Shown here in pieces: positions 13,547 to 26,154 of a stretch of 64,000 bases of DNA. Location: contig LR746266.1 of NCBI GenBank assembly GCA_902729315.2, positions 2,738,759-2,802,758 on the forward strand. The letters are read 5' to 3'. The DNA is from Spirodela intermedia (lineage: Eukaryota > Streptophyta > Magnoliopsida > Alismatales > Araceae). The notes below the pieces were generated by a model. It was not told the DNA's origin and did no database searches. It saw nothing but the letters and a program-made list of their open reading frames with translations. Made by a program: the position numbers and the translations under genes. The stretch's first letter is position 1. Each line of letters opens with the position of its first letter.

Positions 13547-14360
13547 TGGGACTGCTGATACGATGTGGTATCCCCTTCCCCTGTCTATGTGATGCCTCTA
13601 GTGCTCTGCTATGGTTTGAGCCATTTAATTCACTCTATTCTTTTTCATACAAGAAAAGAAAGAACAATATGTGTAGCTCTCAGAAATCATAATCTGGAGC
13701 ACGCCAAAAATCTTGATTTATTAAGAAAATGGAAAAAAGAGCCATCCCTCCTCAATGTATTGCGGCGTGAGAGCAAATGAGAAATTCCCTCGCTGTTATA
13801 TCATGTTCTTGTGTTATTTCTACCTGTTTTGATCACCATTAAGGCAAAAGAACAAACAATCAATCGGAAATTTGCTTTCAAATTCAGCTATCCATCACTT
13901 CCATTTTGTTATAATCGTTGTGTTCTGAGATTGATTCTGTCCAGAGATTACTCTTAAGATATTCACATTACTTACAGTATGATCTCTTCCGTCGTTAGCA
14001 GACTGTACCTGGAAATGTTTTTCTTCATCCATTTAAAGGTAAATCAAGAAAATCGTCGTAGCTTCACACAAAGGAAACAAATGCAGAAACTTACCCTTCT
14101 TACCCATTTCCCACCCGTTCCCTTTCTTTCCACTTTCATTACTCAAAGCGATTCTTTACATTTATAGAATCTCCCTTCACACTAGCAGAGTACAACAACC
14201 CATGGGAATCACCTCAGTATGAAGTTTCAGGGCTCTACTAACACCATTTCTAAACCCACAGCAGCGGCTTCCCCAGGCGCCTTCTGCCAAGGCCAGCATG
14301 GTTCATGTGGACCATGATCATGAAGACACTGTACTATCCGGGAACGTGAAAGATTGATTG
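13547..14360. other. BLISTER 3' flank, no gene seen
   Basis: This stretch follows the BLISTER stop codon and presumably begins with its 3' UTR. It is AT-rich with several short accidental open frames (for example 13565-13780). I see no family motif, RNA gene or element end. Confidence 0.4.
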
Positions 14361-14364
14361 TAGA

Positions 14365-14710
14365 AGAATGGAGGAGGGTCTCCCCTCCGCAGCCAGAGAA
14401 ACCCCTGGTCTGTGGCTCCTCATATGCTGGGGACAGCTTGTTGCCCCTCACCCAAAATAGTAACTTGATGAGAATGGAGGAGGGTCTCTCCTCCACACCC
14501 AGAGAAATCCCTGGTCTGTGGCTCCTCAGATGCTGGGGACAGCTTGTTGCTCCTCATCCAAAATAGTAACTTGAAGAGAATTTTTCACAATATGCAAGAT
14601 AAGTTGTGGAAGAATGGAGGGAGAGGAATCCCTAATCTGTGACTCATTGGCGGCTTGTCATCAGCACCATGTTATCCACCACTCATCCATAATTGGAACT
14701 TGATGAGAAA
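14365..14710 (+). repeat. 106-bp tandem repeat, two close copies and one diverged
   Basis: Two head-to-tail copies, starting at 14365 (AGAATGGAGGAGGGTCTC) and at 14471, share nearly every base over a 106-bp period, including CTGGTCTGTGGCTCCTCA and GGGGACAGCTTGTTGC. A third, degraded copy can be followed from about 14612 (AGAATGGAGGGAGAGGAATC) to about 14710, ending with the same AACTTGATGAGAA. It sits between the convergent BLISTER and DUF7054 genes. No coding capacity is conserved between copies. Confidence 0.85.
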
Positions 14711-14876
14711 TTTTTTTATGAGGTTGTGGCTGATTAGAAGGACAGGATTCGAATCAAGGAGCAGCAGCATCTTGGATTGATGAACGGAATCTCGAGCCAC
14801 TATTGAATTCGTTGAGAGTTAGATATATTCCCCTGCCGCCCTTCACAGGGATAGCACCAGCTTCACATCTTTATTT

Positions 14877-15521
14877 AGAGAGAGAGAGAGAGAGAGAGAG
14901 GGGTCGGCAGGATGAAACAACCCAACTTACACCCCTCACCTTTCTTCATTAGAGAAACCCTTTTCCCGAAGAGCTGTTCATCATCCCTTAACCAGCCAGA
15001 TGGGCAAGAGAGCGAGAGAGAGGGAGAGGGGCTACTGCCATTAATGGAATACAACTGGCTAAAGAGGGAAAGGGAGGGGGGGGGGGATCGGCCCGAGTTA
15101 AGAACGCACCAGGTATTGATGGTGTGCCTGCCCATGAAGGATGGATGAGTACGACACCGAAACTGCGTTCCCTGGACAACGAACTGGGTTACTTTCTTCA
15201 TTAACTCTCTCTCTCTCTCTCTCTCTGTGCTCTCTCTGAATCTAGGTCGGCTTTCATCAGGGAGAAGGGGGTGGTGTTCCTCGCGAGGTGCATCTTCCAC
15301 ACGTGGTTGACGTTGTCTGAATCGCCCATTAATGATGGAGAGGTGGAGGTTTAATGAGGAAAGCGAGGTACCTCGTTTTTTTGAGTTGAGTTGAGAGCGT
15401 GCCGGGTACAGGGGGGACTGCAAGAATCAGGAACTACAGTTGAAGGGTTTTATGGGGAATCGGCAAGCGGTGATTGGTTGCAATAAAGGACCTGGAGCAT
15501 CTCAGCCAAGCATGGATGATA

Positions 15522-15562
<41 letters not shown>

Positions 15563-16082
15563 GATTCGGCCCACATCTCCTGTCATGGGCAGACTGCGTG
15601 GGAAGAGAAAGGGGAGATGAGAAAGTTTACCCACATCTCTAGCCAAGGGAGAAAGAGTGATATACAATGTCATATACGGAAGGGGAAGGAGAGAAAGAGA
15701 AAGGAGTAACTTTGCCCTCGTCGCTAGTGAAGGCAGAGGAGGGTGAAAAAGAAGCAGAGGGAAAGATCATTAATGTTGACATCACCACGGGTAAAAGAGT
15801 GAGATTTATCCATGTGTACAGAGAGGAGAGAGAGAGAAAGAGTATTAGTTTTACAGAAGCCAGAGTGAATTCAGGGATGACAGGAGATCTAAATGATAAA
15901 ATGGGAGAGACGAATTCTTCTTTTCCCTGGTTAGAGAAAAAGCTGGGGGAGAAGAGGACTCCGACGGTAGGCAATGTCCTAATGCTAAAGTGGGCAACGA
16001 GATGGGAGAGTTGAGGAGAGAGAAAGAGAAGGGCCTACTTTCTCAGGTGAACGGAATGAATAGAGATGAGGGGAGATTGAAT

Positions 16083-16113
<31 letters not shown>

Positions 16114-16115
16114 CA
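14877..16115. repeat. GA/CT-rich microsatellite island
   Basis: More than a kilobase is dominated by (GA)n or (CT)n tracts: 14877-14901, 15205-15226, 15526-15553 and 16084-16113, with purine-rich sequence between them. The open frames here encode only Ser-Leu or Arg-Glu repeats and are artefacts. It lies downstream of the - strand DUF7054 gene; part may be its 3' UTR. From 16116 to 16858 I see no further feature. Confidence 0.8.
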
Positions 16116-16858
16116 GGGGAACGCCAGATCCAACTGTGTACCTGGTTGGGAAAAAAACCTACCCAACTTCTTCGTCCTGTACTCTCCCTTCTTTTCCAAG
16201 ATATCGGCCGGGCTAACCCGAGAGCTGGACCTGCCATAACCACGGCCTGCTAAGAGCTTACTGAAGAAGATCTTCACCGCAACCTTCCAGATAATTACGA
16301 AGGAAAGTATCTAGTTCACCCCTGCCCTGGGTGGGGAGTGGGGAGTGAGGGAGAATTCCTAGATTCCACCACTGCAGAAGCACTCATCAAGAACAAGATC
16401 AAGGGTCATCAGAGGGAAAGGAAGGGAAGGAAAATCTGTGAAATCAAAACGAGATCGTGAGCTGAGAGTTACTCCATGAGTTGTTTTGTACAGCCATAGC
16501 CATGGTAGCTTCTTGGAGCAGATCAAATGAACCAGGGAACCTCCTGCAATGATAAGAGAAAGAACACGAGAGCCACAGCATCTTGAAGCAACAATACCAC
16601 TGCATGGAGACGAATTTTGTTCATAACTTGAACAATAACAGCCGTCGAGTCATTAGGAAAGGGAAAGGGAAATACTTGGAATCGATGAATGCAGGGAAAC
16701 AACTCTGATAAACTGTGAATCAGGGAAGAATTTATCCACTGTGGATCAATTCTATCACCTGGAGACAGATGATGGAGGGCGAGAACACCAGTCTCAGGCG
16801 GACATTGATAGGAAAAGCATAGGATCGGCATCTCAGGGACAGCTGCAGCCGATTGATA

Positions 16859-17674
16859 TTAGTGGGAGGAGATCTTGAAATTGAAAGACTTGTTCAGCCA
16901 GGCCTTCCAACTCCCACCATTTCCAGCCTTCTTCTCCATGGAGTGGGAATACTGCTGCTGCGCATTGATAACAGCAGTGGAACCCGCGACCACCATGGGC
17001 ACGGGGAGAGAAAGCTGCTGAAGTTGTTTCTTGCACAACACAAAGTTCCTGCCCCCGTTGGCACCGATCGGCTCGTTGGGATTGAGCGCTGAGACAATGA
17101 AACAAACACCGTCAGAACAAGACTTCGCGAACTCATGCCATTAAAGAAACAAGATAAACCGAATAAGTGTCTCCGAGGAATTGAAACGGTCAAAGGGGAA
17201 AAATACCCATCGAAACGAAACTTGTTCATGGTAGGAATGCGGCGAAATCGAGGAAGAAAAAAGGCGATCGGAAATAAATCTGTGTAGATATTCCAGAATT
17301 AAGGACAAAGAAAACAGGTGAGAAGAAGATTATTTGTCTAGCCATGATATAGGAGACGGATTTCCACGCTTTCAATAGGAATTTTCAATGAGATGCTCAC
17401 CGTCCATGTAGTTGGAGTGCGCGCAGAAGAGGAGGAATTCATTGTGGTCAGAGCCGAGAACAGGAAGCCTCCCCTCGCGGGCGTAGGAACGAAGCGCCGT
17501 GCAGATAACGGTGGCCACGAGCTCCCCCTCGCTGGTCACGAACCGGATCGGCCCCGCGCTGCCCAGCACGTTAACAGACACGAGGATCCGGCTCCCCGCC
17601 GCGGCTCCCCCGCCCTTCCTCCCCCCCGCCGCCGCCCCCGCTGGCTTCTGGTTCGACAGGACGCGAATCGCCAT
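16859..17674 (-). CDS. DUF7054-domain protein (At4g22758-like), function unknown
   Basis: Two exons on the minus strand, 17674-17401 and 17088-16859 (TAA), joined in frame by a GTGAGC donor and a TTGTCTCAG acceptor, give 167 residues. An Ala/Gly-rich N terminus (about 1-28) precedes the conserved DUF7054 domain: ILVSVNVLGSAGPIRFV (about 30-46), a central TALRSYAREGRLPVLGSD and a final GGRNFVLCKK. Members are small plant proteins often annotated only as At4g22758-like. The fold looks beta-rich, but no reaction is known and none can be inferred. The start at 17674 was chosen because recognisable conservation begins soon after it. The frame stays open upstream to an ATG at 18004, which lies at or before the expected transcription start. 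A minus-strand TATA box (18032-18037) and a G-box/W-box-rich duplicated module (18244-18580) lie upstream. Confidence 0.85.
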
Positions 17675-18031
17675 AGCCCCCCCTCGAAAAACTCCTCCCG
17701 GGGGCCGATCTGCAGTTAGGGGACCCTGAAACGCCGGCAGATCCGAAGGGGGCCTTGGGGCGACTCGCTCAGGGGTCGACGCCGAGGCAGCGGTAGTGCC
17801 ACCCCTGCATACAGGACCCGAAGGAGGCGGTGGCGATGGCAGCCAGGGAGGTCGCGGCGGTGGAGCACGAGGCGGAGGAGGAGGCGCCCACCATTCACGA
17901 ACCGCGACTGCCGGAGAGGAGAACCAGGCGGAGCCCCGAGGAGGAGACGGTGGCACGAGGGAGGGAGAAATCTGCCGATCGACAGAAGAAATACGCGTGG
18001 GCAAGAATTGGCCGCCGCCTCTATCCCTCTA

Positions 18032-18037
18032 TTTATA
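18032..18037 (-). promoter_or_regulatory. TATA box of the DUF7054 gene
   Basis: The minus strand reads GGCTATAAATAGAGG here, a near-perfect plant TATA box about 360 bp upstream of the chosen start codon. It predicts transcription starting near 18005-18000 and a 5' UTR of roughly 330 nt, GC-rich and without an intron. Confidence 0.7.
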
Positions 18038-18129
18038 GCCTCCCCGCCGCCGCTCCCCGGCCCCTCTTTCCCTCCCTCATTTCCTATTCCGAAAACCAGC
18101 TGTAATTGGTTAGTTAGGGCTTTCGGTCG

Positions 18130-18590
18130 TGGTCAAACCGCCGTCACGTGTCCCCCCCACTTGCTGTTTCTACTCCAACATATAGTTACGTGCTAATTGT
18201 CTCTTAGACACACACAACACGTGCAGGGAAGAGTGGGGACCCCAAAGACATGTCGGTGTGGAAAACTTGAAAAATTCAACATAAGTCGACTATAATTTGG
18301 GGGTTGGTCAACCTTTGAAATTAGTTAATTCAATCCAGCAGTTGACCACGTGAGGCACAGTAAAAGTTAATAGGGGCATGGACTTAGGGAAAGACATGTG
18401 TCATCTTTACCAACTCAAAAAAGTCAACAGAAGTCTACTTTAATTTTCAAACTACTGGGACTCGGCAAGGTCAGCAGTTGGTCCACTCTTGAAATTAGTC
18501 AACTAAATTGAGGAGTTGCTCATGTGAGACCCAATAAAAGTTGATGGGGGCATGGTGTTAGGGAAACACACGTGTCATCATTTCCTTTTT
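18130..18590 (-). promoter_or_regulatory. duplicated W-box/G-box module upstream of the DUF7054 gene
   Basis: Two imperfect direct copies (about 18244-18405 and 18390-18580; the shared TTGAAATTAGT recurs 174 bp apart at 18315 and 18489) lie 200-550 bp upstream of the TATA box. They carry repeated WRKY-type cores TTGAC/GTCAA (GGTTGGTCAACC, CAGTTGACCACGTG, AAAAGTCAACAG, TTAGTCAACTA) and ACGTG cores (GACCACGTGAGG, ACACACGTGTCATC). More occur nearer the TATA (GTGGTCAAACC, CGTCACGTGTCC). The arrangement suggests WRKY and bZIP/bHLH input, as in defence or ABA-responsive promoters; this is inferred from motifs only. Confidence 0.6.
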
Positions 18591-18677
18591 TACAAAAGAT
18601 AAAGAGAAAATAGAGGAGAAAACAAATAGAAGCTAAATTTGAAGTGGTTTAGGATATCAATCTCCAATTAAAGTGTG

Positions 18678-18747
18678 TGAGAGAGAGAGAGAGAGAGAGA
18701 AAGAGAGTTAGAGAGATCAATATATATATATACATATATATATATAT

Positions 18748-18778
<31 letters not shown>

Positions 18779-18779
18779 A
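18678..18779. repeat. compound (GA)n-(TA)n-(GA)n microsatellite
   Basis: A GA run (about 18678-18700), a TA/TATATACA block (about 18719-18748) and a second GA run (about 18751-18778) form one compound simple repeat. Confidence 0.9.
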
Positions 18780-20849
18780 AGTAGAGAGAAATAGGCCCAC
18801 ATCAAGCCCAAATTATTTTCTAATGGAGGTTTATCTTAATCTTATTTAATATAAGGTCACCACCATCTCATATAATCAAGGTGTGCAAGTGGGTTTTAAC
18901 ATCAGATAGTATTGTTGTGACCATGGACACAGAGGTTTCTCAAAACCAGATAAATATGATGTAATTGTTTTCATCATGCTTCTCTCATGTATACAACAAA
19001 AGTAGAGATGAGTCTGCTCTAGCTCCCAACATCTTGGAAACTACCATAGACAAGTGACACATATGATCTTAAAATCAAAACTTTGCATTGAGAGGCACAA
19101 CCCCTCTTGAGTTGGATCTATGTACCCATTAAAAAGACTATTTAAATCCCTTGTGAGTTATTATATTGTTTTCCACAATTCTTGGACATTAATTAAGCTC
19201 TTACAAATATATAGTACTTTTAGAAGAAAGCAATAAATTTCAAGGTTAATTGGCCATTTAAAAAAATATTAATATATATATTTAACGAATTATTGCTTGT
19301 CAAATATATATCTATAGATGGAGAATTATTTCTACCATTTTTATAATTTAGAAATTATTTTTCATGCAGCTGGTATGAAATTATATGACAAATTATGCTG
19401 TAAATTTGTGAATCAAAATGACTAAAAAAAGCAGTTATTGTAACACATAACTTAAACTTTTTTATAAAGTTCATTCAAGGTTTATAAAGTCAATAATAAT
19501 AATAATATAAAAATACCTTATCCCAAAGTATTAAATCATATGCAAAAAATTAAGTCAATTTTCAGAAAAAATAATAAACATATAGGGTTATGATATCATT
19601 AAATTTTTTTTATGATTAACACCTCCATTTTGAGATACTTGAACTCCTTAGTGTTGCACACATCCCTAAACAAATCATTTATTTGAAGCTCTTCCTCAAA
19701 AGAGTAATGTCCAATGAAAAAAATAATGGGGCACATTAAAACTTCTTTTTAAAAACATGTTGTGAAGTTTTATATTATAGGAAAATAACACAAAAAATAT
19801 ACCATAATGCAATAAAAAAACTTTCTAAAATATACATAATGTTCAGCTCGGATTATCGAGTGCTTCAATCATTAGTTAAATAATTTAAATTTAATTAATA
19901 CTCAATCAACTAATTTATCGATGCAAGGTTAAAAAATATTTTTTAATAAGTGATAGTTTCTCAATAAATAGCCACAATTATTGGAGCTTTGCCATTTATA
20001 TGAGAAATTTATGCAGTAGGGCTTGTGAAAATTTAAAAATGGCTCATATTAGATTGGCTGACCTTTTTAAGGAAAAAATAAATTAAAAATATTAATTTAT
20101 TTTTAAATGTATATCCTTTCTTGGACACTCATTTTATTTTATTTTTTAGATTAATTATTTAATACTCTATGTACAATTAAAATTTACCTCTTTTTATAAT
20201 ATGAACACTTAATCAAGTACAATAGGAAATACGATTAAATGAAAAAAATCCTGAAAATTTTGAAATAATAACGTTTTATTAGTATGATTAATGAACTCAA
20301 GTTTATTTGTTGATTATTTACCTTAATATAAATGTATTATTGATCAAATTTCCTATTATATAATAGTATATTATAATTTTAAATTATTGGACAGATGAGC
20401 ACTCGCTTTTCAAAAATTAGGATCCATAACTTATGATCTGGGAAATTTTTAATATAAATTTTCAATGAGTGATAACATATTTTGACAATATTTAAATGTT
20501 TTCTTAAAACCTATTTTAAAAAACCCAAAAATTAATAATTATACGATTTTGGAAGACTTGAAGAGTCGAGTAAAAGATAGAGAAAATTATCCGTAATTCA
20601 GATTTTTATGGAGACTTTAAAAAAACTTAAAATCCTGACCATATTTGAAAATAATAAAAAATAGTGGGATTCAAGTACTATGAATAAATGGGATAATATC
20701 TGTACAAAAAATGTACCGGTTCGTGTTGGGGTAATACGGTCCCCACTAAGCGGAACCGCGAGACAGCAGACCGCAAATAGCGTCCTGATTGATACCTCCT
20801 CAGAGAGTAGGCGCCGCTGCGGCGGACGACGGCCTTCCACCAGCGAGCC
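18780..20849. other. AT-rich intergenic region between head-to-head genes
   Basis: About 2 kb of strongly AT-rich DNA between the divergent DUF7054 and CLPR4 genes. I find no exon, element end or RNA gene. The last ~150 bp before 20850 turn GC-rich and probably hold the CLPR4 5' UTR and core promoter, without an obvious TATA box. Confidence 0.5.
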
Positions 20850-22167
20850 ATGGAAGTCACAGTCCCCTCACGGATCTTATCCTGCGGGGCTCTCCGCCCG
20901 AGCAGCGGCGGCGGTGTCGGCGGCCGGCGGCGGGGAAGCCGGAGTAGCGCTTACCCCGCTCCTGCGTGTTCTTCTTCCTCTTCTTCTTCCTGTCCTCTGT
21001 CGACTGCTGGGGTTTCCGTGAGGGCTTCCCTCACGACCGGCTTCATGGGGTCCTTGGCCGGGGGGAGCTTGTCCAGCGATCTTTGCGGCCAGAAGCTTCG
21101 TGTTCCTTCCCTGAGGTTGCCTTTATCTGGCTCCAAGGGCAAGAGGGGTGTTGTCACCATGGTATTTCCCCGACCGTGACTCCGTCTTTTTTTTTCTTTG
21201 CTTTCTCGTGCTGTGGGATTTGAATGTTCTCGTCGTCTTTGGATGACGCTTTTTCTGAAGATTTAAGTTGATGCGCGGGGAATGATTTTTTTCCAAAGCA
21301 TTTCGGCTTGTTGGATTGGTGTTAGTGAGTGCTCGTGAATATAATGTTCGCTAAAGAGGAATTCTCCGATCCGTTCTTGATGGCTAAGGGGCACACTGAT
21401 GTAACTTTTAATTGAATTCTCAGCATCAAAAAGGATGAAATCTATCAGACTAATTGACGGTGGCTGATGACAGTAGATTTCCCAAACTTGCATTGGATGA
21501 GTGATTTAGGCGTCCTTGCCCAGAATACCTCTCCACTTTCAGAAGAGTGTAAGTATTCTTCTATCCCAAATCATATAATGAATGTTAACATGGTTTTATC
21601 CCTCGAGTATGTGGAAGGGTGACGGAGAACAGCTTGAAGATGCTGGGTCTTTAGGGCGACCAGTTCAGCTAAGTGGGTTCAAGTGATCATGTATCTATGG
21701 TTCAGCTGGTATTTATGATCTTTATTATCCATCCTACCTAAGAATGGTAGATATGTAGCTCAACTTGTTGCCATATCTGCTTGATGCAAAGCCATATGCT
21801 TCACGACTTCTGTGGTGAGGAAAGGGAGGGGGTGCAAGAAGGAGCAAGGGAGATCGTGCTGAAAGTGGAGTCTGTGAAGAAGGTCGCCATCGAAAAGCCA
21901 TATGGTGGGATCTTCGAGTCATAAGGAGTGGGAAGAAAAGAGGAAGTGCGAGGGAGGGAGAGTTGTGTCAATTAGTAAGGATTAGCTGTTTCGGTTTTGT
22001 GAAGTCAAACCAAAGTATTCATAATACAAGACAGTCGCATCTAATTCGGCATCAAAGTTGTGGTGAGCCTCATGGAAATTCGACTAAGGAAACAGAATCT
22101 ATGTGCAAGCATGAAACCCAGACTTCTGGCGTAGAAAGCAAATAGTAACATGACATTTGAGCTAGTA

Positions 22168-22198
<31 letters not shown>

Positions 22199-25100
22199 GA
22201 GAGACTATAAACCAGTTAGAAGTTCAGACATGTATAAGATACCAAGGATTTTCAAAGATTAACTGAAAAAATCATTATGAAGTACTTGTGGGCATCTTTC
22301 TTGTCAAAAAGGTTATGAACAATGTTCAGAATCCTTATTGCCATTGAATGTCATTTGCACAGAAAGCCGTAAGAGTATGAAAATGATAAGGAGAAAAGTA
22401 CAAGTCAGTGTGGGGAATGAAGGGGTAGAGGGGTATCTGGTGGACCTGTAGCCTTGAATTTTTTTAAGTCAATCAAGGTGACAAAGGAAAGTTTAGGGAC
22501 GTGAAGTATGCTCTTGGAGTTAATCATATTTTTTCCATATGAATTTCTGTATTTTTATCTAGGAAATTTTCTTCTTTTTCCTTGCTTGGCAGTGATGGCT
22601 ATGGTGTGGCACAACATGTATGCATCCAATAACAGTGGCAACACTAGATTGAGAGTAGTTGCTTTGATTCCACAATCTCTGAAACACTAAGCGTATTAAA
22701 TGTTTAGAGGGATATATGGCACGTGTGTGTAATAGAATGCATACCTCCATGTGTGTATGTATATATTTATAAAAGGGAGAAATCTGTTATTCAAACTCTT
22801 ACTTCTGCATATTATCTGCAAAATTATTTTATGAAGTCGTGTTTTGTCCTGCACGGCAGTTAGATAATGTGCCTGGAACGGTTTTCTATATTCATATCCC
22901 CAACATTACATTAAAAATGTGAAGAAAACCAGGTGTCTCTGGTATTCTTATATTTGTGTATGGTGTCATAATATTTTGTTTATTTTATTTTCAGGTAATT
23001 CCTTTCTTAAGAGGAAATGCTTGGGAGCAGCCACCCCCTGACCTAGCATCGTACTTGTACAAAAACCGCATTGTGTACTTGGGGATGTCTCTCGTCCCAT
23101 CTGTGACCGAGCTCATGCTTGCAGAGTTTCTCTACCTACAATATGAAGACGAGGAGAAGCCAATCTATCTCTATGTAAATTCTACTGGTACCACGAAGGT
23201 GAATATGTTTTCCAGCTGCTCTATGTGACATGACAAATGAGGATACGAGAAGGTTTATAGCACCTGCCTAGCTATTATTGAGTAGATCTGTGTAGGAGTC
23301 ACTGTTAATATTCGATCTATGTGCATGTAACGTCACAGATAATCTTCAATCTATATGCAGGTTCATCTACCCTGAAGGGTCCACCATCATTTATAGGATA
23401 GTATTTAAGTGCTCTAGTAGAGAGAGTCTGAGGCTAATTGTAATGCTAAACAGTGAAAGTTCAATTATAGTCGGTTAATGTAATGGCAACCCAGAGACTA
23501 GCCCTGTAGTTGAATTGTAACTCATATTGACCATAATGACTAACCAGCTGATCCTGTAGTTCAGTAGTTCTAGTCGTATTGAGCATATTCGGAGCATCCA
23601 TGAACTTAGTCATGCTGTGATAACCATGGTTTGTAGGACGTGGCACCGTTGATTATGCCGAATGGAATCTATTGATCAATACTATCTCAGTGTCATGCAA
23701 TAGTCCAATCAATGTATGGTTGATCTATGTATAGATTAACACTCATAACATCGAACCAATTAACGAAACATCATTAGCGTTGAGAGATCATTACTACCTC
23801 CATCCAGCAGTCCCACGTAATTGTTTAATCAATGTTGAGTCAGTTTGTCTATTCAAAGCTAAGTCACGATTTTGTACGGTTTCAGTCTATGCTCAACATC
23901 AATAAACTGGTTCACATGGCAACAAGAAGCGGTTTGAATCTAAGCCCATGTAGTCCTTTGAGTGTAATGAACAACGTCTATAACAGGAAAATTCTGGAGA
24001 ACCATTGACCTATAACGACCGGACCTTGTTCTGCATTACATATTACATTGGAAGAAATTTCAAGATATTCAGAAAAAAAACTGCTGCTGGCTTCTTTTAC
24101 CAACTTTCCTCTGGGCACTTCGCAGACTATGGAACAATAATACTTTTTAGGAATCTCTTGCATGCTTTTCTTATGGTAAACATGGAACTATCAGTGAAGT
24201 AATTATTCGTTGATGGAAAAGAAACTAGATAAGACTGTGACAAGATTTAATGGTGGTATGGTTATTGTAAATGTAGCATAAGAATATGATAGAATGCTCT
24301 TTATCTTTGGATATACCAAACGATCAAGTGACCACTGCTACTCTAGTACAGGGTAATACACGATTGAATTTATTTTTTCAGTTTGCAGCAGTGATGATTT
24401 TTTTACCGGGGAATATGAATCGACGGTTTCTCATCCCTTTTTCGAACCGTGTTACCCTTATGTACGATTACGAATAGGAGCTGTAGGGAGGTCAATCTGT
24501 AATGTACCTTTCCTTTAATTAAATAGATCCTAGACTCGGACAGCCTCCCCCTAAGAACTCAAAATGAGACTCATTCTATTACCGAGTTAGCATCTGTAAA
24601 GGGGAAAAGAAAACTAATGTCAATGCTCAATGCTATGAGGAATCCATTTCCTTTCTTTCTTCTAGAAGTTGACTGAAGAACAAGGATAAACTTGTTCCCG
24701 TGTTTTTCCTCAGATAAATATTCACAAATGTTTTTGATAACTTTGCTTTTATTATTTTTCTGGTTTCCCTGCAATTACAATTTCATTGACTTTAAATTCT
24801 CTTATGTTGCATTCTACTTTACTGTTAAAGATGTAAATATACGTGCGTGTAGCAATTATTTTTTACTGTTATTCAACTGTCGTCTCTGATGGGGGAAAAT
24901 TATCTGCAGGGTGGAGAAAAATTGGGGTATGAGACGGAGGCCTTTGCTATTTACGACGTTATGAGGTATTAATTCATATGATGAAGTTCTTTATCTCAAC
25001 ATGCTCATCAATCAATTCAACTCTATGCATTTTTTTGTGGAGGCGTGGAATGAAAAGAAATTTGTTCTCAGAAGCATCTAATAGAATCTCAAAATATTGG

Positions 25101-25536
25101 TTAAATCCCATGCGGTTGAAATGCTTTTATATATGAACGATTGACCAATGTTCCGAAGGCATATTTTCTGGTTGATACAAAAAGTTTGCCTTTAGGAAGC
25201 CTTTAGGAATTCAATATCAAAAGAAATAGCTTATTCTGCATCCAAATGTGGTCATATAATGTAGAAAAAATTGTGGGGAATCCCTTTTTTTTAATCAAAC
25301 TAGGAATCGATCTCTTGGATTTTTAAAACTCTAGAGAGAGACAAAGTGCCTCATTCAACATGATGGTAATTGATATTTTCTCTCTCTAGATACGTCAAAC
25401 CACCAATATTTACCCTCTGTGTGGGCAATGCGTGGGGAGAAGCTGCACTGCTGCTGGCTGCTGGTGCAAGAGGGAACCGTGCAGCTCTTCCTTCATCAAC
25501 GATTATGATCAAACAGGTGACATATACTGATTTTTT

Positions 25537-25584
<48 letters not shown>

Positions 25585-26103
25585 AATGGGAAATATCACT
25601 GCGTGTCCGTTGGTGACAGCCCATCGCTCGGTTCCAAGGCCAAGCAACAGATATCGAGCTCGCAAGGAAGGAAGTGAGAAATGTGAAGGCTGAGCTGGTA
25701 AACTTCTATCACACCATGTTTTCCCCTTTTTAGGGATGAAGAAACAGTCTTCACATTTCTATGAGTTGATTCCCAGACATGGGGATCGTAACAGTTGGCC
25801 CATGTTGACTATTATAGAAATAAAAGCAATAATTTTGAGAATATTTCGACAAAACAAAGCCCAAAAAAGGAACTGGTGCTCATGAAGATTGGTCACTATA
25901 TCATATCTATCTTGCTCTGAATTATAATTTTCATAAAGAAAAAAGGTTATATTTCAGTATGAATTCTATTATTTTCTAATGCCGAATTGTTTTATATTTC
26001 TTTGAGGGATGAGGATCGTAGGCCTCTCTGATTCCAACTTCCCAAAGTACCCAGCATGCTTCTCTGCGGAATAATTATTCTAAAACTCTCGCTATCTCTC
26101 TCT

Positions 26104-26154
<51 letters not shown>

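Noticed and set aside
14875-16277. Open frames encoding Ser-Leu or Arg-Glu repeats around GA/CT tracts
   Set aside because: Dinucleotide repeats are free of stops in every frame, so these frames carry no evidence of selection.
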